A DNA stretch of 64,000 bases from Ailurus styani (GCA_002007465.1 LNAC01000689.1:279377-343376); one strand, 5' to 3'; shown: positions 24,126-37,775, counted from the first letter of the stretch. Notes: a model not told the origin generated them from the letters alone. A program made the numbers and translations.

Positions 24126-25744
24126 AACATAGAACCTTATTAAGAGTACAAATAATTCAGTTCCCTGTGGCTTTTCTTCTTTTAGATCATGAGACCACCT
24201 ACCTCTTAGGAACTTTTTTATGGATTAAGGAAACAATATCCTGTATATAGATACCACTGTTTAATACCATCTTCAAAAGACCAATGAGAATTTTTCTGTC
24301 TTGCCTAGAACACAGAAACAGAAATGCCCAATGTTCATTCAGAGGCAGCAATGTAGACATGCTCTTTAGTGAATACAAACACAGACAAACCCACAATACA
24401 CCATCCCATCTACAGACCAATAAAAGCCCGTCCAAAATCCAGCTGTAAGAACGGCGGGGCAGCTTGGCTGCCACTGTTGTGTTGTGACTGGTCCCACCAG
24501 AGAAGTAGTTCCTGCGATTCAGTTCTCACCATCAATGAAAAACAAGGGAGATTCTGTTCTATTAGCGCTTCTCCCTATTCCCTACATCCTTATTTAAAGA
24601 TGGAAAAGTCCAATAAAACAGGTAGCAGAATTTCTGACATCCAGCAAATGCTTCTCCAATTTATGGGCAACGAACAGGACTAAAATTCAGGAATACAAGT
24701 AAAGTAACTGTACATAATTATTATTCTCTTGCGGTAAAACATGCAAACAATCAAGCATGACATCCTCAGATCACAGCAGCACCACTCATTAAATCTTAAG
24801 CTATCTGTAAAGTACGCTGAGAAACGTCATCCCCAGCCAGACCTGCGACAGACAGTGCCAGCGCAGAGGTCCCACCGCAGAGAAGCAGAGAAACAAGAAA
24901 GACAGGCAGAGAGAACAGAGTGTCTGACAACAAACTTCAGGCCACAGGCACCTTCCATAAGACTATGACATGCAGATTCAACAGGAAAATCCTGTCTCTT
25001 GTAGTCATTCGGTCACACCCATCTGGAGCGGGACCAGCTCCGAGTCCGCTCCGTAAGACTAAAGCCATGCCCGAGAACAATGCAGTGTCAGACTTGAGTC
25101 ACAGCCACGCTAAAGCGCTTTCCCCCAACGGCTACCAATCTGGAACTTCAAAGTCTAGAAGCAAATACTTTAAAGTTCATTTATTATAAATCATAATTCC
25201 AGGATTATAGGAACATATAATTCACCTACTAGAATATCACTGTGAAACTCACTAGAGGAGAAGTCACAAATGCACCAATGAGAAACCAGAACCTGAATTT
25301 CTAAGAGGCAGAGCTCACACAGCCACATTGGTTACTAGTGTTGCGAGAGAAGGCAGTTTCAAATCTAATCGCTGGGTAATTTTTATACACGCAGCAGCAA
25401 ACCGCCAATCTCCCTGCTGTTGACAGGTGGTGACGACAGGACAGGAGTGAGGTCTGCGCTCTGCCCACTTCCCCGACATGCCCAGCCTGGAAGTCATCCT
25501 GATGGGAAGGAGAGAAGATGCAGAACAGACAGAGGAAAGAATAACGATAGGAGAAAGGCTCTCTGTTACAGGCAAAGCTGGGCTCATCTTAGAGACACAG
25601 AGTCTTAAAGAGATAGAAGATATGGAATCCTCAATTCTCATCCACTACGTAAACAAGAGCTCTTTGCTAGGCTGCCTGGAAAGGATAAAAGCCATTGGAC
25701 ATTCTCTTCTCGGTCAACAGTCTCCCTGATGATTAAGGAAGGCA

Positions 25745-26175
25745 GTCTTCCTCAAATGTTCTGGTCCCGGCCCCCTCATACTCTTAAACATCATTAAAGA
25801 CCTTGAACAGCTCTTGTTCAGGTGAGTTATAGCTACTGTTATTTGTTGTATTAAATAAACAATATTCTTCCAGTTTTAATTTCTAGTATTTCATTTTAAA
25901 AATAATTATTTTCCAAAACAAAAATTATTTCCCAAATGAAAAATATTAACTATTAGGATGATATGGTTTTATATTTTTACAAATCTCTTTCACGTTTGCC
26001 TTAGTAGAATACACCTGCATTATTTTATTTGCTTTTGCATTCAGTAGGTTAAAGCACCTTGTTTTGGCTGAAGTGTAAGAAGGAAAAAGGAGTGCCTTAC
26101 AGACTCCCTGAAAGAGTCTAGGAGAGGGTCCTCAAGGGTCCCTGGAGCACACTTTTTCAACCTTGAGTTAGGGCT
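25745..26175. mobile_element. hAT-type nonautonomous DNA transposon relic
   Basis: The left part reads 'cattaaagaccttgaacagc' followed by 'aggtgagttatagctac', and the right part reads 'ctccctgaaagagtcta' then 'tcaagggtccctggagcaca'. The order and spacing match a common hAT-like mammalian element whose ends resemble 'ttctcaaac' and 'tttgagaac'. The family is assigned only broadly. Confidence 0.55.
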
Positions 26176-26257
26176 TTCAACTCAAGATTTCTGATGCTGC
26201 AGGTGGCTTGGCCCAAAGAAAATGAGAATATGGAGAACAATTAGGCAGAGACCATAC

Positions 26258-26322
26258 TCCAGGGATGGCATCGCTTCTCCGCCTTTTGGCTAAGATCAAG
26301 TGCATAATCCAGGGATGGCATC
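26258..26322. repeat. Target-site duplication around the U2 fragment
   Basis: The two copies of tccagggatggcatc (26258-26272 and 26308-26322) are identical. The first overlaps the ATC that also starts U2, so the exact junction is ambiguous by three bases. About five bases (cataa) separate the U2 match from the second copy. This is the pattern of an L1-machinery or self-primed insertion. Confidence 0.8.
26270..26302 (+). ncRNA. U2 snRNA 5'-fragment retrocopy (pseudogene, 33 nt)
   Basis: The bases match the first 33 nt of U2 snRNA with a single visible mismatch (C for G at position 11), including CTTTTGGCTAAGATCAAGTG. The match stops abruptly after AAGTG. A 15-bp direct repeat, tccagggatggcatc, lies at 26258-26272 and 26308-26322, so the fragment is bracketed by a target-site duplication. 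There is no poly(A) tail. It lacks the branch-point-recognition region, Sm site and 3' half, so it cannot be a functional U2 gene. It is best read as a 3'-truncated small-RNA retrocopy. Confidence 0.85.
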
Positions 26323-26985
26323 AATCCCTCCGATGACAAGGGGACGATGAGGGCATCTACAAGCTCCGAGTGGAAGCTACAAGGTAAACATTCATTCAAA
26401 CTGTCCTGACCAAGAACTAGCTACAGAGTAATTCCAAGTATGACTCAACGCAAATACTGGAGGATAAAGCTATCCTGAACAAATGAGAAGGATGCAATAC
26501 CTTAGTTTTTATCACTTGCACTAATCCACAGTCATTTCTAGCCCCAGAACTTCAAGGGAGCTCTTGGAGGTGAGGCCAAGGGAACAGAACCGGCGAGAGG
26601 CAGCCTTCCAAGGGAATCTGGGTCTGGTGCGCCCATGGAAAGTAAGGGTGCCCACATTCCATCCTGGGGAGAAGAGAGATCTGTCACCCAGATCACTTTC
26701 CAGAAGTGCTCAGTCTCCCCCTGGAAGCCCAGCTGACAAAGGCAGAGACACAGGCAGGAAACTGAGGCTTGGAGGTATGATGGGCAGGGCACAGGAACTA
26801 GAAGCCCGATTCAGCAGCTCCTGACCTGTTCCAAAGCTGAAAACCCTTTTATTCCTTTACCTAACTAACGCCCTTGGACTAGATCTTCAGAGTGAGCCTG
26901 TCTGAAGAACTTTCTTTCACATGTAATTAGACATGCAACTGTTCATGTTTTCAATTCAGGTCCTGGGACTATTTAAACTTTTCTT

Positions 26986-27180
26986 TCTTTTTTTTTTTTT
27001 TTAAAGATTTTATTTATTTATTTGACACAGAGAGAGAGATTATAAGGAGGCAGGCAGAGAGAGGAGGAAGCAGGCTCCCTGCAGAGCAGAGAGCCCGATG
27101 CGGGCCTCGATCCCAGGACCCTGAGATCATGACCTGAGCCGAAGGCAGAGGCTTTAACCCACTGAGCCACCCAGGCGCCC
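26986..27180 (-). mobile_element. CAN-SINE, young, with 16-bp target duplication
   Basis: A near-consensus reverse copy flanked by tatttaaacttttctt at 26970-26985 and 27181-27196. Confidence 0.96.
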
Positions 27181-27562
27181 TATTTAAACTTTTCTTACTG
27201 GCATCTTGGCACAATCACAAAAAGATCCAAAAATTCCTAAAATATCGACAATAGTTGATCAGAACTTCTGATAGGTTTTAGGTTGAGTATCGCTACAAAC
27301 AGCTGGTAATTTTTAGTCCCAAGCAAAGAAATTTAATATTCAAGTTAGTGGTTGTAACATCACCTATCACTAGAATGTATGGTGTACACTGTTCCTTTAG
27401 CTTTCTAACCCGGGGGAGATCGTCTCACAGCTACTTGCCGTGTGGTAGTCTTGTGGGTAACAAATTGAAAGTCACTGCTCTAACATGAAAGAATCACCTC
27501 CCACAGAATAGGACATACGCATGTTACACTCAGGCTAACTCTGTCACTAAGTTACTAAACTG

Positions 27563-27674
27563 GGGGGCCTGGATGGCTCGGTCGGTTGAGCCGAAACCAA
27601 GTCATGATCCTGGGATCAAGCCCCGTGACGGGCCCTCTCCCCCTCTCTCTAATAAATAAGTAAATCTTTAAAAA
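27563..27674 (+). mobile_element. CAN-SINE, internally deleted
   Basis: Head 'ggcctggatggctcggtcgg' and 'gtcatgatcctgggatcaag' are joined to a short CT tract and 'aataaataagtaaatctt'. Part of the head and most of the CT tract are missing, so it is only about 112 bp. Confidence 0.85.
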
Positions 27675-28039
27675 TGTTATTCAACTTGGGGCTGAACAGA
27701 TTTGCTCTCTAATTTCATTTTGCAGTCTGTAGAAAAAATTAATAGTTTCTTTGCCCGTACCATGAGCTACCAGAAGACAAAATTGTGTCTATGTACCTTC
27801 CTTTCTGAAACTTGGACTCAGATTCACAGCAAAAATCAACTTTATGCTGAACTATGTTTTCGCTCCAAACCTAACAGTCAAATCACGACTCCCACAGACG
27901 CCGTTCTCTCCCACAGAGCTCTACGATGGTCGTGCAAAATGGGCAGCCAGAACTTTCTCAAGGAAAACAGTTACCTAAGGGGACGGAGCACTAGAGTGCA
28001 GGTTTCCCGTGCAAACTCACCTGACTCACGGCAATCTCT

Positions 28040-28480
28040 CCCCCGTTTCGATTTCCCCTCTATTCTCATGACTTTGGTCTCCACGAGGCAATCTCAGGCT
28101 TGCCCCCCTCACCTCCAGCAGCTCCCTTTCAAACCACTGCCACTTTCTGAAGTACAGCTTTGTTCCCATCATGCCACCTGCTCAAGAACTCTACTAACTC
28201 TGTGTCACCTGTGGCTCCCAAAAGCCCTTCTTGATCAGACCTAGCTTCTGACTTTCTCCCCAAAGGACAAAACAGGCCCCTGCTCAGCAAACACAGCTCA
28301 CCCTTTCCCCTTCCATTTCCCCACACCATCTCCCAAGCTCCCTGAGCCTACACTTCATTCACCTTCCAAAAGCAGCTCCAAAAGCCACCTCATCAACACT
28401 TGGCCCAGCAGCTCCACTACAGAGACATCTCCCTTCCCTTCAGATAGGACTTCATCTATGCCTCAGCGGGGGCCTTCTTT
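28040..28480 (-). mobile_element. Probable L2 relic
   Basis: The pyrimidine-rich plus strand, with 'ctgtgtcacctgtggctccc', 'ttgatcagacctagc' and a later 'ttcaccttccaaaagcagct', has the order of a reverse-oriented L2 3' region. Confidence 0.5.
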
Positions 28481-29649
28481 GGGGGAAGATGGGTGTGTCT
28501 TACCACCCCTCCAAGATAAGAATCCCTGGAGAGATCTGAGTGCATTCAGATGCACCCATATGATGGAAGAATTAACCAATTTTCCTCCGAGGGAAAAAAA
28601 GTTAACAAGGCAGGTCTTCACCGGGGACTGAAGACAAGGAAGAGGCTAGAGAAAACCAGTCTCTGCCACTTTTTCTTTCTCGAAGCAAGTTAATCCACAT
28701 AGCAGAATTTTCCAGGTATTTATAAAGATGAGCATTCAAAACAACATCTTATAGCTTCATAATACTACTGTCTTCATCTCATGGAATTCCCATCATGATC
28801 TCCTAACACGGTCTCCAAAGGAAGCAGCGTTAGAGAAGGCGGCCCGCCACCAGAGGAAAGAGACTGTCTCTGACTCCAATCACAAGTGCTTGCCACTAAA
28901 TCACAATAAAAGACCTTGAAATCTTACCAAAATACATGAAACAAAAAGTAAATGAAAGCGCTTTTCTTTCCTATTTTCTCGCCCTAAAGTGACTTTCCTT
29001 AATGATGTTGATTTGAAAAACAGAGAAACGGCCCTCACCCCAGTAGTGCCTTCCCCTCCGGGGGTATGACCCAAGGGAAGTCCCCTGGGTCCTGCCAGTC
29101 TCTGTAACTGGACACTGGGGACACAACTCCAGCAGATCAACCCCCCATGCCTGTGAAGGCTGTGAACTTATACTTGGAGGAAAGTACAGAAGAGGTAAGG
29201 ATAAAAGCAGTAAGTGATGGGACCCACGAAAAGCCCATACCACCCACCTGAACCTCAAACCTGTTACTCACTGCATCCCGAGAAAAGCTAACACTTCGTC
29301 TGTCTCAAAAGATGACTTCAGTAAGATAAGTTCTTTGGGAAAAACTCAGTGAAAAATACTGTCCAAGACGACCTCTGGGATTCTTTTGAGTCCAGATTTT
29401 GTAGGATTTTATGAGGGCCTTAATAAAGTGGTCCAGATGTAGTGTGTCCAGAATCAAATCTGTGACCCAGGGCCCAGAACTGCATCCCCCTCCTCTCCTC
29501 CTCTGGCTAATGCCATCTTTGCCGGTGACCCAAACGATGCTTGGTGGCCAAAGGGACACGCCTGTAATCACCTTATGGCACCCCTGCCTCCTTCTTGGCC
29601 TGCCCATCACCTGTCACCAACATAGATCCTAAACACTGTCTTCTTCTTC

Positions 29650-29838
29650 TTTTTTTTTTTTTTTTTAAAGATTTTATTTATTTGACAAAGAGAGCACAAG
29701 CAGGGGGAGAGGCAGGCAGAGGGAGAAGCAGGCTCCCCACTGAGCAAGGAGCCTGATGCGGGGCTCGATCCCAACACCCCAAGACCATGACCTGAGCCGA
29801 AGGCAGACGCTTAACCAACTGAACCCCCCAGGCACCCC
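29650..29838 (-). mobile_element. CAN-SINE
   Basis: A reverse copy with a T tail of about 17, 'gatgcggggctcgatcccaa' and the terminal 'ccccccaggcacccc'. A target duplication was not clear by eye. Confidence 0.93.
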
Positions 29839-29865
29839 ACCTAAATGCAATCCTATGCAGTGGTC

Positions 29866-30035
29866 TAGCTGTGGGCCCCAGGGCGGGTCCCGTGACCTTC
29901 TGTAAGCCTCACTCTTTTCTCTGAGAGAAGGAGGACACCCCCAACGCTGCAGGGTTATTATAAAGATTGTCAGTAATATACGTGCCTAGGAAGGACCTAG
30001 CATACAGCAGGCACCTAATAAATAGATCTTCATTC
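29866..30035 (-). mobile_element. MIR SINE
   Basis: The plus strand has 'gtaagcctcactcttttctc', 'cagggttattataaagattg' and 'acagcaggcacctaataaat', the reverse complement of the MIR core and tail. It lies beside the CAN-SINE at 29650-29838. Confidence 0.8.
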
Positions 30036-30379
30036 CTGCCTCAGATGGGCTGTAAGGACAAAACGGAACAATGCCCTCGAGGACACAGTAGCAAGAAGTA
30101 AATGTGTCACCTCCTCCTCTCTCTGGTCCTCTCCTCCCGTGATGGTTTCATTTTGGGGAGCCACCTGTCTCACCCGCGGCATCACAACGGCGCCCGAACC
30201 AGGCTGTGCCCGGGCGCACGCTAACCTGATAACCGGCCCATCACGTCCGTGCTAAAGCACACACCTGCTCACAGCAATGCGCGCCTGGCCCCCGCACAGG
30301 TGGTATCTCACCGACCCAGCAGACCCGGCGCCATGCCACGCACAGCCCTCAGCAGGACACCAGGCCCTTCCCCGCCCTC

Positions 30380-30660
30380 CCTGCCTTCTCTCTCAGATTT
30401 CCCTCCTCTGTAAATTCTCACACCCAAGCCACAACACCGCCTCTCTGTTGTTTCCCAATGGCCCCCCAGCCCATCTAGAATGTTCTCCCACCACGGCTGA
30501 GGCCTGCACGTTCTTCAAATCACATCTCCAGCATCATCTGCTGTTCGAATCTCCCTGGACCCCGGAAGTCTCCTCTGGTACTCCCCAGGCCTTGGTGCAG
30601 ACCTCACAGCACCTCACACACTGTGTCCTACTGTGCTGATACTGTTTCCAGTCGCGCCAG
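30380..30660 (-). mobile_element. Probable L2 relic
   Basis: The plus strand shows 'ctagaatgttctcccacc', 'caaatcacatctccagcatc' and 'cctcacacactgtgtcctac', consistent with a reverse-oriented L2 3' end. The plus-strand ORF over this stretch is not a gene. Confidence 0.5.
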
Positions 30661-31900
30661 CCCCGTGGAAAGCCCGGTGAGCACGGGACAGGCCTCAGCC
30701 TGTGAGCACCATTCCCCGTGCCCGGCACAGGACCTACGCTCAAAACACACTGGATGGCGTCTGTGATAGGACCTCAGTATTGGTCCCGTGAACATGTGAC
30801 CAGCAGGACTGAAAAATAGATGCACTATTAACTTACAGTGTTTCTAGAAACTTTTTGAGATTTCTAAAATCCAATTATAATCCCAAAACATATCTCTAAA
30901 AGACTAAAAAATGCTGAGATAAAATTCATATAAATGCTCATACTGAAAGGTATATAAGACCAAATTTCCAGTAAGGAAAAATTAATAGGATCTCTATATA
31001 AAGTATTCTTAAAAGCTAAAGAAAAATTTAAACATGAGAATTGCATTGTGTTCTCATCTTCAATAGCTATAAAATAAAATCTAGCAAAAGCAGTCTTAGC
31101 TAATGGTAAAATATTTTAAGGTTTTCCTTCTACAGAAGAAGTATGCTTAATCTTGGTGGAGAAGAACAAAAGCCGAATATACTTACTGGTTATGCACAGG
31201 ATTTTCCTTTTTAAAAAGTGAATTTAAAAAATTATTCCCTATTTTCAAATGCCCTGAACCTTTCTCAAAAACAAATTGTGCAAATTTACCTCCACTAATC
31301 ATCATAAGGACTAACTTCACATTTTACATAATCCACAACTATTTATCTGCAAAACTGCTATAAATGTACTCAACAAACAACACAGAAATAAAAAATATTG
31401 GTCTGGATAATGCGATCTGAATGTAAGCGTTTAAAATCAGGTCTACCATTAGAGAAAGGGAAGAGATAAACTGTAGTGTTGGGTATAGAAGAACGAACGC
31501 TAATTCAACTCTTTTTCAAGAATGTTAGAACATGTGATTTGTGTTTTTTAAATTCCAAATATAACTCGCTGTATTTAGCACCTGCTGTACTTTCCAGTAT
31601 ATTAGATAATTGCACACCAAGTTAAAAACAAAATAAAGGAAAACATTCCTGCCACCCTCCCTTTTCATAAAAGAGATGGAAATATCACACACACACAGAG
31701 CACCTTATGAAGGTCAGTATGAATAGCCCCCAAAGAAAGTAGTTTTTTCTTCATTTAAAAAAAGTTTTGAGGGTTTAGAGAACCCAGGGACAAGGGAGAG
31801 GGGAAAGGAGAACCCTGTGATTATGGGTTTTGGCAAAACAGACAGGCTAGTACCTTCAGCCCCTGCTCTGGAGAGCCGTGTGCTGCCTCAGTGGCTCGGG

Positions 31901-31948
31901 NNNNNNNNNNNNNNNNNNNNNNNNNNNNNNNNNNNNNNNNNNNNNNNN
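31901..31948. other. Assembly gap (48 N)
   Basis: The gap is followed by GGCTCCG and a C12 run, and preceded by 'tgcctcagtggctcggg', which resembles a CAN-SINE head. The missing bases may hide part of a repeat or a G/C-rich stretch. Confidence 0.95.
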
Positions 31949-34437
31949 GGCTCCGCCCCCCCCCCCCATCACTCAGAGTGGCACCACGGTTTCGCATGTG
32001 AAGGTACTGAGGTTCTCAAGAAGATTCTGTCTGAACAAAGGTGTGCATCACTTTAAAAACCTAAAAATCACTCAGAAGGATAAACCAACATTCAATGAAT
32101 AATACTGATATTAACAGCTAAAAAAAAACAACAAAACAAAATGAACAGAACTGTGCAATATAGAAAAATGGTTTTAAAATGTGGCAAATCATTAAGCAGC
32201 AGGAAAGATGGATGCCGGCAGTCACTTCACCTTTAGGAATGTTTGTTTCTGTTGCTTCTGATCAGAGGTTCACTGGGTATATTGTTTGCTTAGGGAGGGG
32301 ACACGCAAGTTAAGCTTTTCCAACGTGGTTTTGGCAGGAAGACAATAGATGGTTTCAGTAAGGAGCTGGCTGTGAGCCCGAAGCAAACAGCTGTGGAAGG
32401 GGAAGGCATGCTCAAGATGAGAGGCGACATTACTGGGTACATTTGTTTAGGTGGATGGGACAGGCCCACTAAATAATCCTGGGGTGGGAAAGACACGTAT
32501 CCTACTGTTTAGAGCTACAGAGAAAACTCCGGCCTTCTGACTCTCAGCGCCTGACTCTTCCTGTGCCTCCACTTCCAAGTCAGTTAATACCACAAAGATC
32601 AGAAATTAGTTTAACTACAGTAATTTATGAGAAAAGTCATTTTCTAAATAAACCATTTCCCGTGCTTTGTTTTCTCTGATGAAACTGCTACAAAACCAAA
32701 GCCTCTCTGCAGGGAGATGGTTAAGTCAGGCCCACCTGTTCCACCACTGTCCCCGGCCCTCGCACGACAGGCCCAGGCGGTGACACAGAAGAGAACACAT
32801 TTCAAAGATCATCTAAGAAGAATCTCTTAAATTTTTTTGCCTTACCAAGTACTTGTAGCTAGTGAGATGATGGGCAATTTTCCCACTTGCCAAACTTTCT
32901 AGAATGCAGAAATTATAAGAGAATGTGACTGAGTCTCTCCACACTCAGACTCATTAATTTCAAAAGATGGAGATCAGAAGAAAAAACATTAGCATTTGCA
33001 TTCTAAAAGCAAACTACAGGACTACACAGGATAAAAACAATCCTTTTCATTGGATTAAAAACAAATGGACGACAAGATGAAAAACAATCATTTTAACCAC
33101 ATTAGTAACATTTAGTTCCTAATATCCATGGACACTCTTGCTGGTTCAGAAAAAAAAGACTGATTTGTGTCAAACATGGGGAAGCCAAATGTCAATGTCG
33201 TACATACACCGTCTACACTCTGGGCCTTTCATTATTTGGTGTGCAGTAGGCTTCTTTGTAGGATATTAAGAGCCACAATTCTAGCGTCTCTGCTACAGTG
33301 AGACCACGACAAGGGGGCATTCTTCCCCTGCAGCAGAAGGCCAACAAGAGACGGGCGCGTGGGCCTTCAGAGGATCTATACCTGAGATGGTGCGCACCCG
33401 AGGGCTTCTCTGTGCTACGCTCTGCGCTTACTGACAAACCAGGAGCTCCCGAGGTTTCTCAAAACAGAGAAGATGTAAGAGCTATGTGCCAATTCTTTAC
33501 AGAAATCTTAATTTCCTCAAAAGAGCTCATATAAACCATCTACAGGCATAAAAAAGTTGTTTCAGCAAGATTCCAGTATGTCTTCTTACTCTGTAATTCA
33601 TATCTGAGATAGACTAACCCACGGGCTGGATGTTTCAACCTTCTTAGAAGAACGCATGGTATAAATAAAATTTAACATATCTGTAGCAGGTTTTAAAACT
33701 CTACACCTTTAACAAAATATCAAAAATTAATCTGTCTCTCCTCTTAAAATATATAAATACATTTTGCTTAAGGCACACTTGTATATTAAACATCACTACT
33801 AAGCACACAACAAAAACAACAGAAATCACATTTACATTGTTTTACATAGAACTTATTTTTAGAATATAAAATCTATCTCTCCCCAAAGAGTTCACCACAG
33901 ACTGGTGTATTTCCTTTTCAATTTTGTGAACCAAAACTAAAACACAGTTCATCTCTAATACATCAGATTTAAATCCTGGGTTTTTAAACAGTGAATTATT
34001 TCTGCTTCTCTTTAACCATCATGCAGTGTCAGAGGAGATGCAATTCATGGCTCATACCACCTGAGGGCGCTCCTAAAAATCTTTAAACAACTTTCAGAAT
34101 CAAGTTCTCAGGAACAGGATGAAGGGAATCCAGTCCTACTTGAAGTTCATGGGCTCAGTAGGGACTTAAAAAACGTGTTTCAGAAAACACACGTTTCTTC
34201 GTACAAGGGCGAGATGATAACCACACATAATTTCTCTCCACTGCACGTTCTCTGAGCCTCACATCGTGCAACAAAAGCTGAGGTTCTAGAAGAGGAGGAG
34301 CAGAACTACCTTCAAAGGAGAGGGTTAAAAATTGACTGACTAACCAATCTCATGAAATTATCCTTCTAGACCGTAGGCTTATCATCAACAAACCAAAGCT
34401 TACATTTCTGTAGAGAACAACAGAAATTCGGGAGTTA

Positions 34438-34701
<264 letters not shown>

Positions 34702-35232
34702 TCACAGAGTCAACCTCATACTCGGCAGGATCAACAGTCCCTGACTGGATATTCTCATTCAAACCTGGTCCTTGTGGGCCTTGGCCAAAAAAAAAAAAAA
34801 AAAAGTTAAAAACCATTCACTCGGGGAAAATCAGTCTGCAGAAATCACAGTCTGATGGAAGGTAAGCTGTCTGATGTTACACAGGTCTGCCTTAAAACAG
34901 TAACTCAGCAAAACAAAAAAAAACTACACCTTCATTAAATACATTTTAACAAGCTCATTCAAGTATTTTGCATTCAGAAAGCATATGAAACATAAGCAGT
35001 GAACAGTCCCACGCAGCCAAAATCCTGATCAAGAAAAAGGAATGTTAACACCAGAAACTTCCTCCAGAACTCCTCCAGCTCCCCAAAGGTACTGGCCACG
35101 GTTCCAGCATCACAGATCAGACCTGCGGCTTCTACATTTATGTAAGCAGAGCTATACTGTCGAGTGCCTGCTCTCTGTCCCTCATGACTGTTTATGGGAG
35201 TTAGCTATCCACCCCACGCAGCTCCGGTTTAC

Positions 35233-35445
35233 TTTTTTTTTTCCTTTTTAAAGATTTTATTTATTTATTTGACAGAGAGAGAGAGAGAGAGAGACAGAGC
35301 GTGCACAAGCGGGGGGGGAGGCAGGGAGGGGGAGAAGAAGGTTCTCAGCCGAGCAGGGAGCCCGATGCGGGGTTCAATCCAGGACCCTGGGATCCTGACC
35401 TTAGCCGAAGGCAGACGCTTCACCGACGGAGCCCCCCGGTGCCCC
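35233..35445 (-). mobile_element. CAN-SINE next to exon 3
   Basis: A reverse copy, hence in the same sense as ENAH, located 550 bp upstream of exon 3 in the transcript. It includes a GA microsatellite and a G9 run in the CT-tract region. Confidence 0.93.
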
Positions 35446-36660
35446 ATCTCTGGTCTATTCTTTTTCACTGCTCTGTGATGCTCCAGCTTATCAACCACGC
35501 TTAGTTCCCCATCCTCCCATTCAGGAGCATTTGCATTACTTGCAGTTTGGGACTATTAAACCAGCGATGTTAGGAACATCCTATAAATGTCTTCTGCTCC
35601 ACATGGGCACCCATTCTGTCGGGCGTATACCCAGGAGTGGAGCGGTCACGGGTCAAAGACATGCTCAACTTCAGTAGACAACTCCCAACAGCCTTGCAAA
35701 TCGGTTCGATCAATTTTCGCTTCCAGGCCTGCATACAACAGCTTGCATAAGCACACATACAACATTACAGCTGGAACTGTCTGCCTTCATCTGAGCACGT
35801 CTGGTAGGTATGAATACCACACCATCGTGGTTCCAGTCTGCACATCCCGGATTACTAAAGAGATTTAGTACTGTTCCGTGTCCTAACGGCTACGTGGCTA
35901 TCTTCTTCTATGAACACCTGCTTAAACTAAATTTCTTGCCGTTTTTCTACTGAGCTGGCCAACCTTTTCTCTATTGATTCTGGATTGGACCCCGCCACGG
36001 GTTATGCAGGCTGCAAATAGCTTCCCCCAGGGTGCAGCCGGCTTTGTCACTCCCTGAATGGTGTCTTCTGATGAATGCAAATACGTAATTTTTATTTAAG
36101 CCCAAAGTAGCAATCTTTTCCTTTCAGTTAATGCTTTTTGTAACTTGTTTAAAAAGTGCTTCTCAATTCCAAGACCATGAAAACATCCCACGTTATTTTA
36201 GGAGCTTTACTGTTTTACTTTCATAGTTACATCTCCAATCCACCTGGAAAGTTTAGCCTCTGGTGTGAAATAAGGCTCAAGTTTCCTTTCATTTCAATAC
36301 AGCCATCCAATCAATCTAGCACTATCTATTAACTGTGCTGTGGGCTTATTTTTTTCATAAATCAAGTGTCTCGATGGCTCTGTTTTGTTCTACTGGTCAA
36401 CATACCTATCTTCAAGCCAGCGTCACAGTATCTTCATTACATCGCTCCATCCTCAGCCTTGGGCGCCACTGGAGTGTGATGTCCTCACTGTTGCGTGGCT
36501 AGCCTCAATCCTGCATGCAGCTGCAGTTTTATATTCAGATTATTAATTCTGCGTGATTACACAATCTGCGTCTCTCTGCTTTTCACTGGAGGGTTCAGTC
36601 CATTTATTAGTTTCATGTAAATTACATACGAGTTTGGGTCTAGACCCATCCCGCCTTCTT
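35446..36660 (-). mobile_element. Ancient L1 (L1M-type) 3' region
   Basis: On the plus strand this reads like the reverse complement of the 3' part of an old L1: the 'tacccaggagtgga..ggtca' block, a run resembling the 'ccaac..ccttgcaaa' block, then 'ctggtcaacatacctatcttcaagccag'. It is too diverged to keep an ORF. Old L1M subfamily is inferred from divergence and layout; the exact subfamily needs a repeat library. Confidence 0.7.
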
Positions 36661-37379
36661 TTACAGTATTATTATGACCCTTCTACTAGCTTGCGAGTCA
36701 TACAAGCTTTCACTGCCCAGAGAGTCTGAGAGGCATCAGCACCTCACTGCTTCTTTTATAGAGCAGATGATCACGGGGATGTGCCCGTATTTATACCTGC
36801 TGCTACTTTTTATTCCTTCTGCCCTTTTCAAGCTTCCGCTGGGACCATTTCTGATCATGAAGAACACACTTCAGAATTCCAGTTTCCTTCAATGCAGATC
36901 TCGTGATGAATTCTCTCCACTTTTGTCTGCCAGAGAATGTCTTTAATTCACCTTCATTTTCGAAGAGGATTTTTATTACGTAGGTCACTTGTTTTCTTTC
37001 AAGCCCACTGCCTTCTCAGTTTTTGCTGCTTCTACTGAGAAGTCAGCTGACAGTTTGCCGCAGCATCTTCAAGCTGCTTCGTCTTCACCGGCTGCCCACG
37101 GGTCTCACACTGCACTTGGCTTACGATGACCTCATATGATGGGTTTATATATGGTTTTCTCTGTATTTATCCCACTTCAGGTTTACAGCATTTCTAGGCT
37201 GATGTTCTATTATTAACTTCTGAAAATTCTTTTTCATTATCTGCTCAGTTTTTCTCCTGCCCTATTCCCTCCTCTCCTCTGGGCCTCCAATTACACATAC
37301 ATTAAACTTTTCACTACGTCTCTTTCTTCTCTTAATCCCCTTCACCTCTTTCACCACCACCCCCAATCCCTCCCCTCTT

Positions 37380-37740
37380 GCAATGCCCCATTTATTCTCT
37401 GGATTTATGAGTCTATTTCTGTTTTCTGTTTGTTTTGTTTTTTAGATTCCACATGTAAGTGAAAACGTATGGTATTTGTCTTTTATTTCATTTAGTATTA
37501 TAACCTCTAGATCCATATTGTTGCATATGGCAAGGTTTCATTCTTTTTTATGGCCGAGTAATACTCGACTGTGTACACACACCACATCTTCTTTATCCAT
37601 TTGTCTATCACAGCAAACACTTGGGTTACTTCCACATTTCGGCTGTTGTAAATTCTGCCGTGACAGACATAGGCGTGCACGTACCTTCTGGAGTTAGTTT
37701 TTGTTTCCCTATGTTTTTTATGCATCCATATTTTTCCTTT
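37380..37740 (-). mobile_element. L1 ORF2 C-terminal end nested in an older L1
   Basis: The minus strand encodes a decayed ORF2p C-terminus with the block DKWIKKMWCVYTVEYYSAIK, preceded by a degenerate form of the usual upstream residues. It sits between two halves of an older L1 3' region. Confidence 0.75.
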
Positions 37741-37775
37741 CAGAATTTCTTAGTTTCAGCTTGAACATTTTCTTC

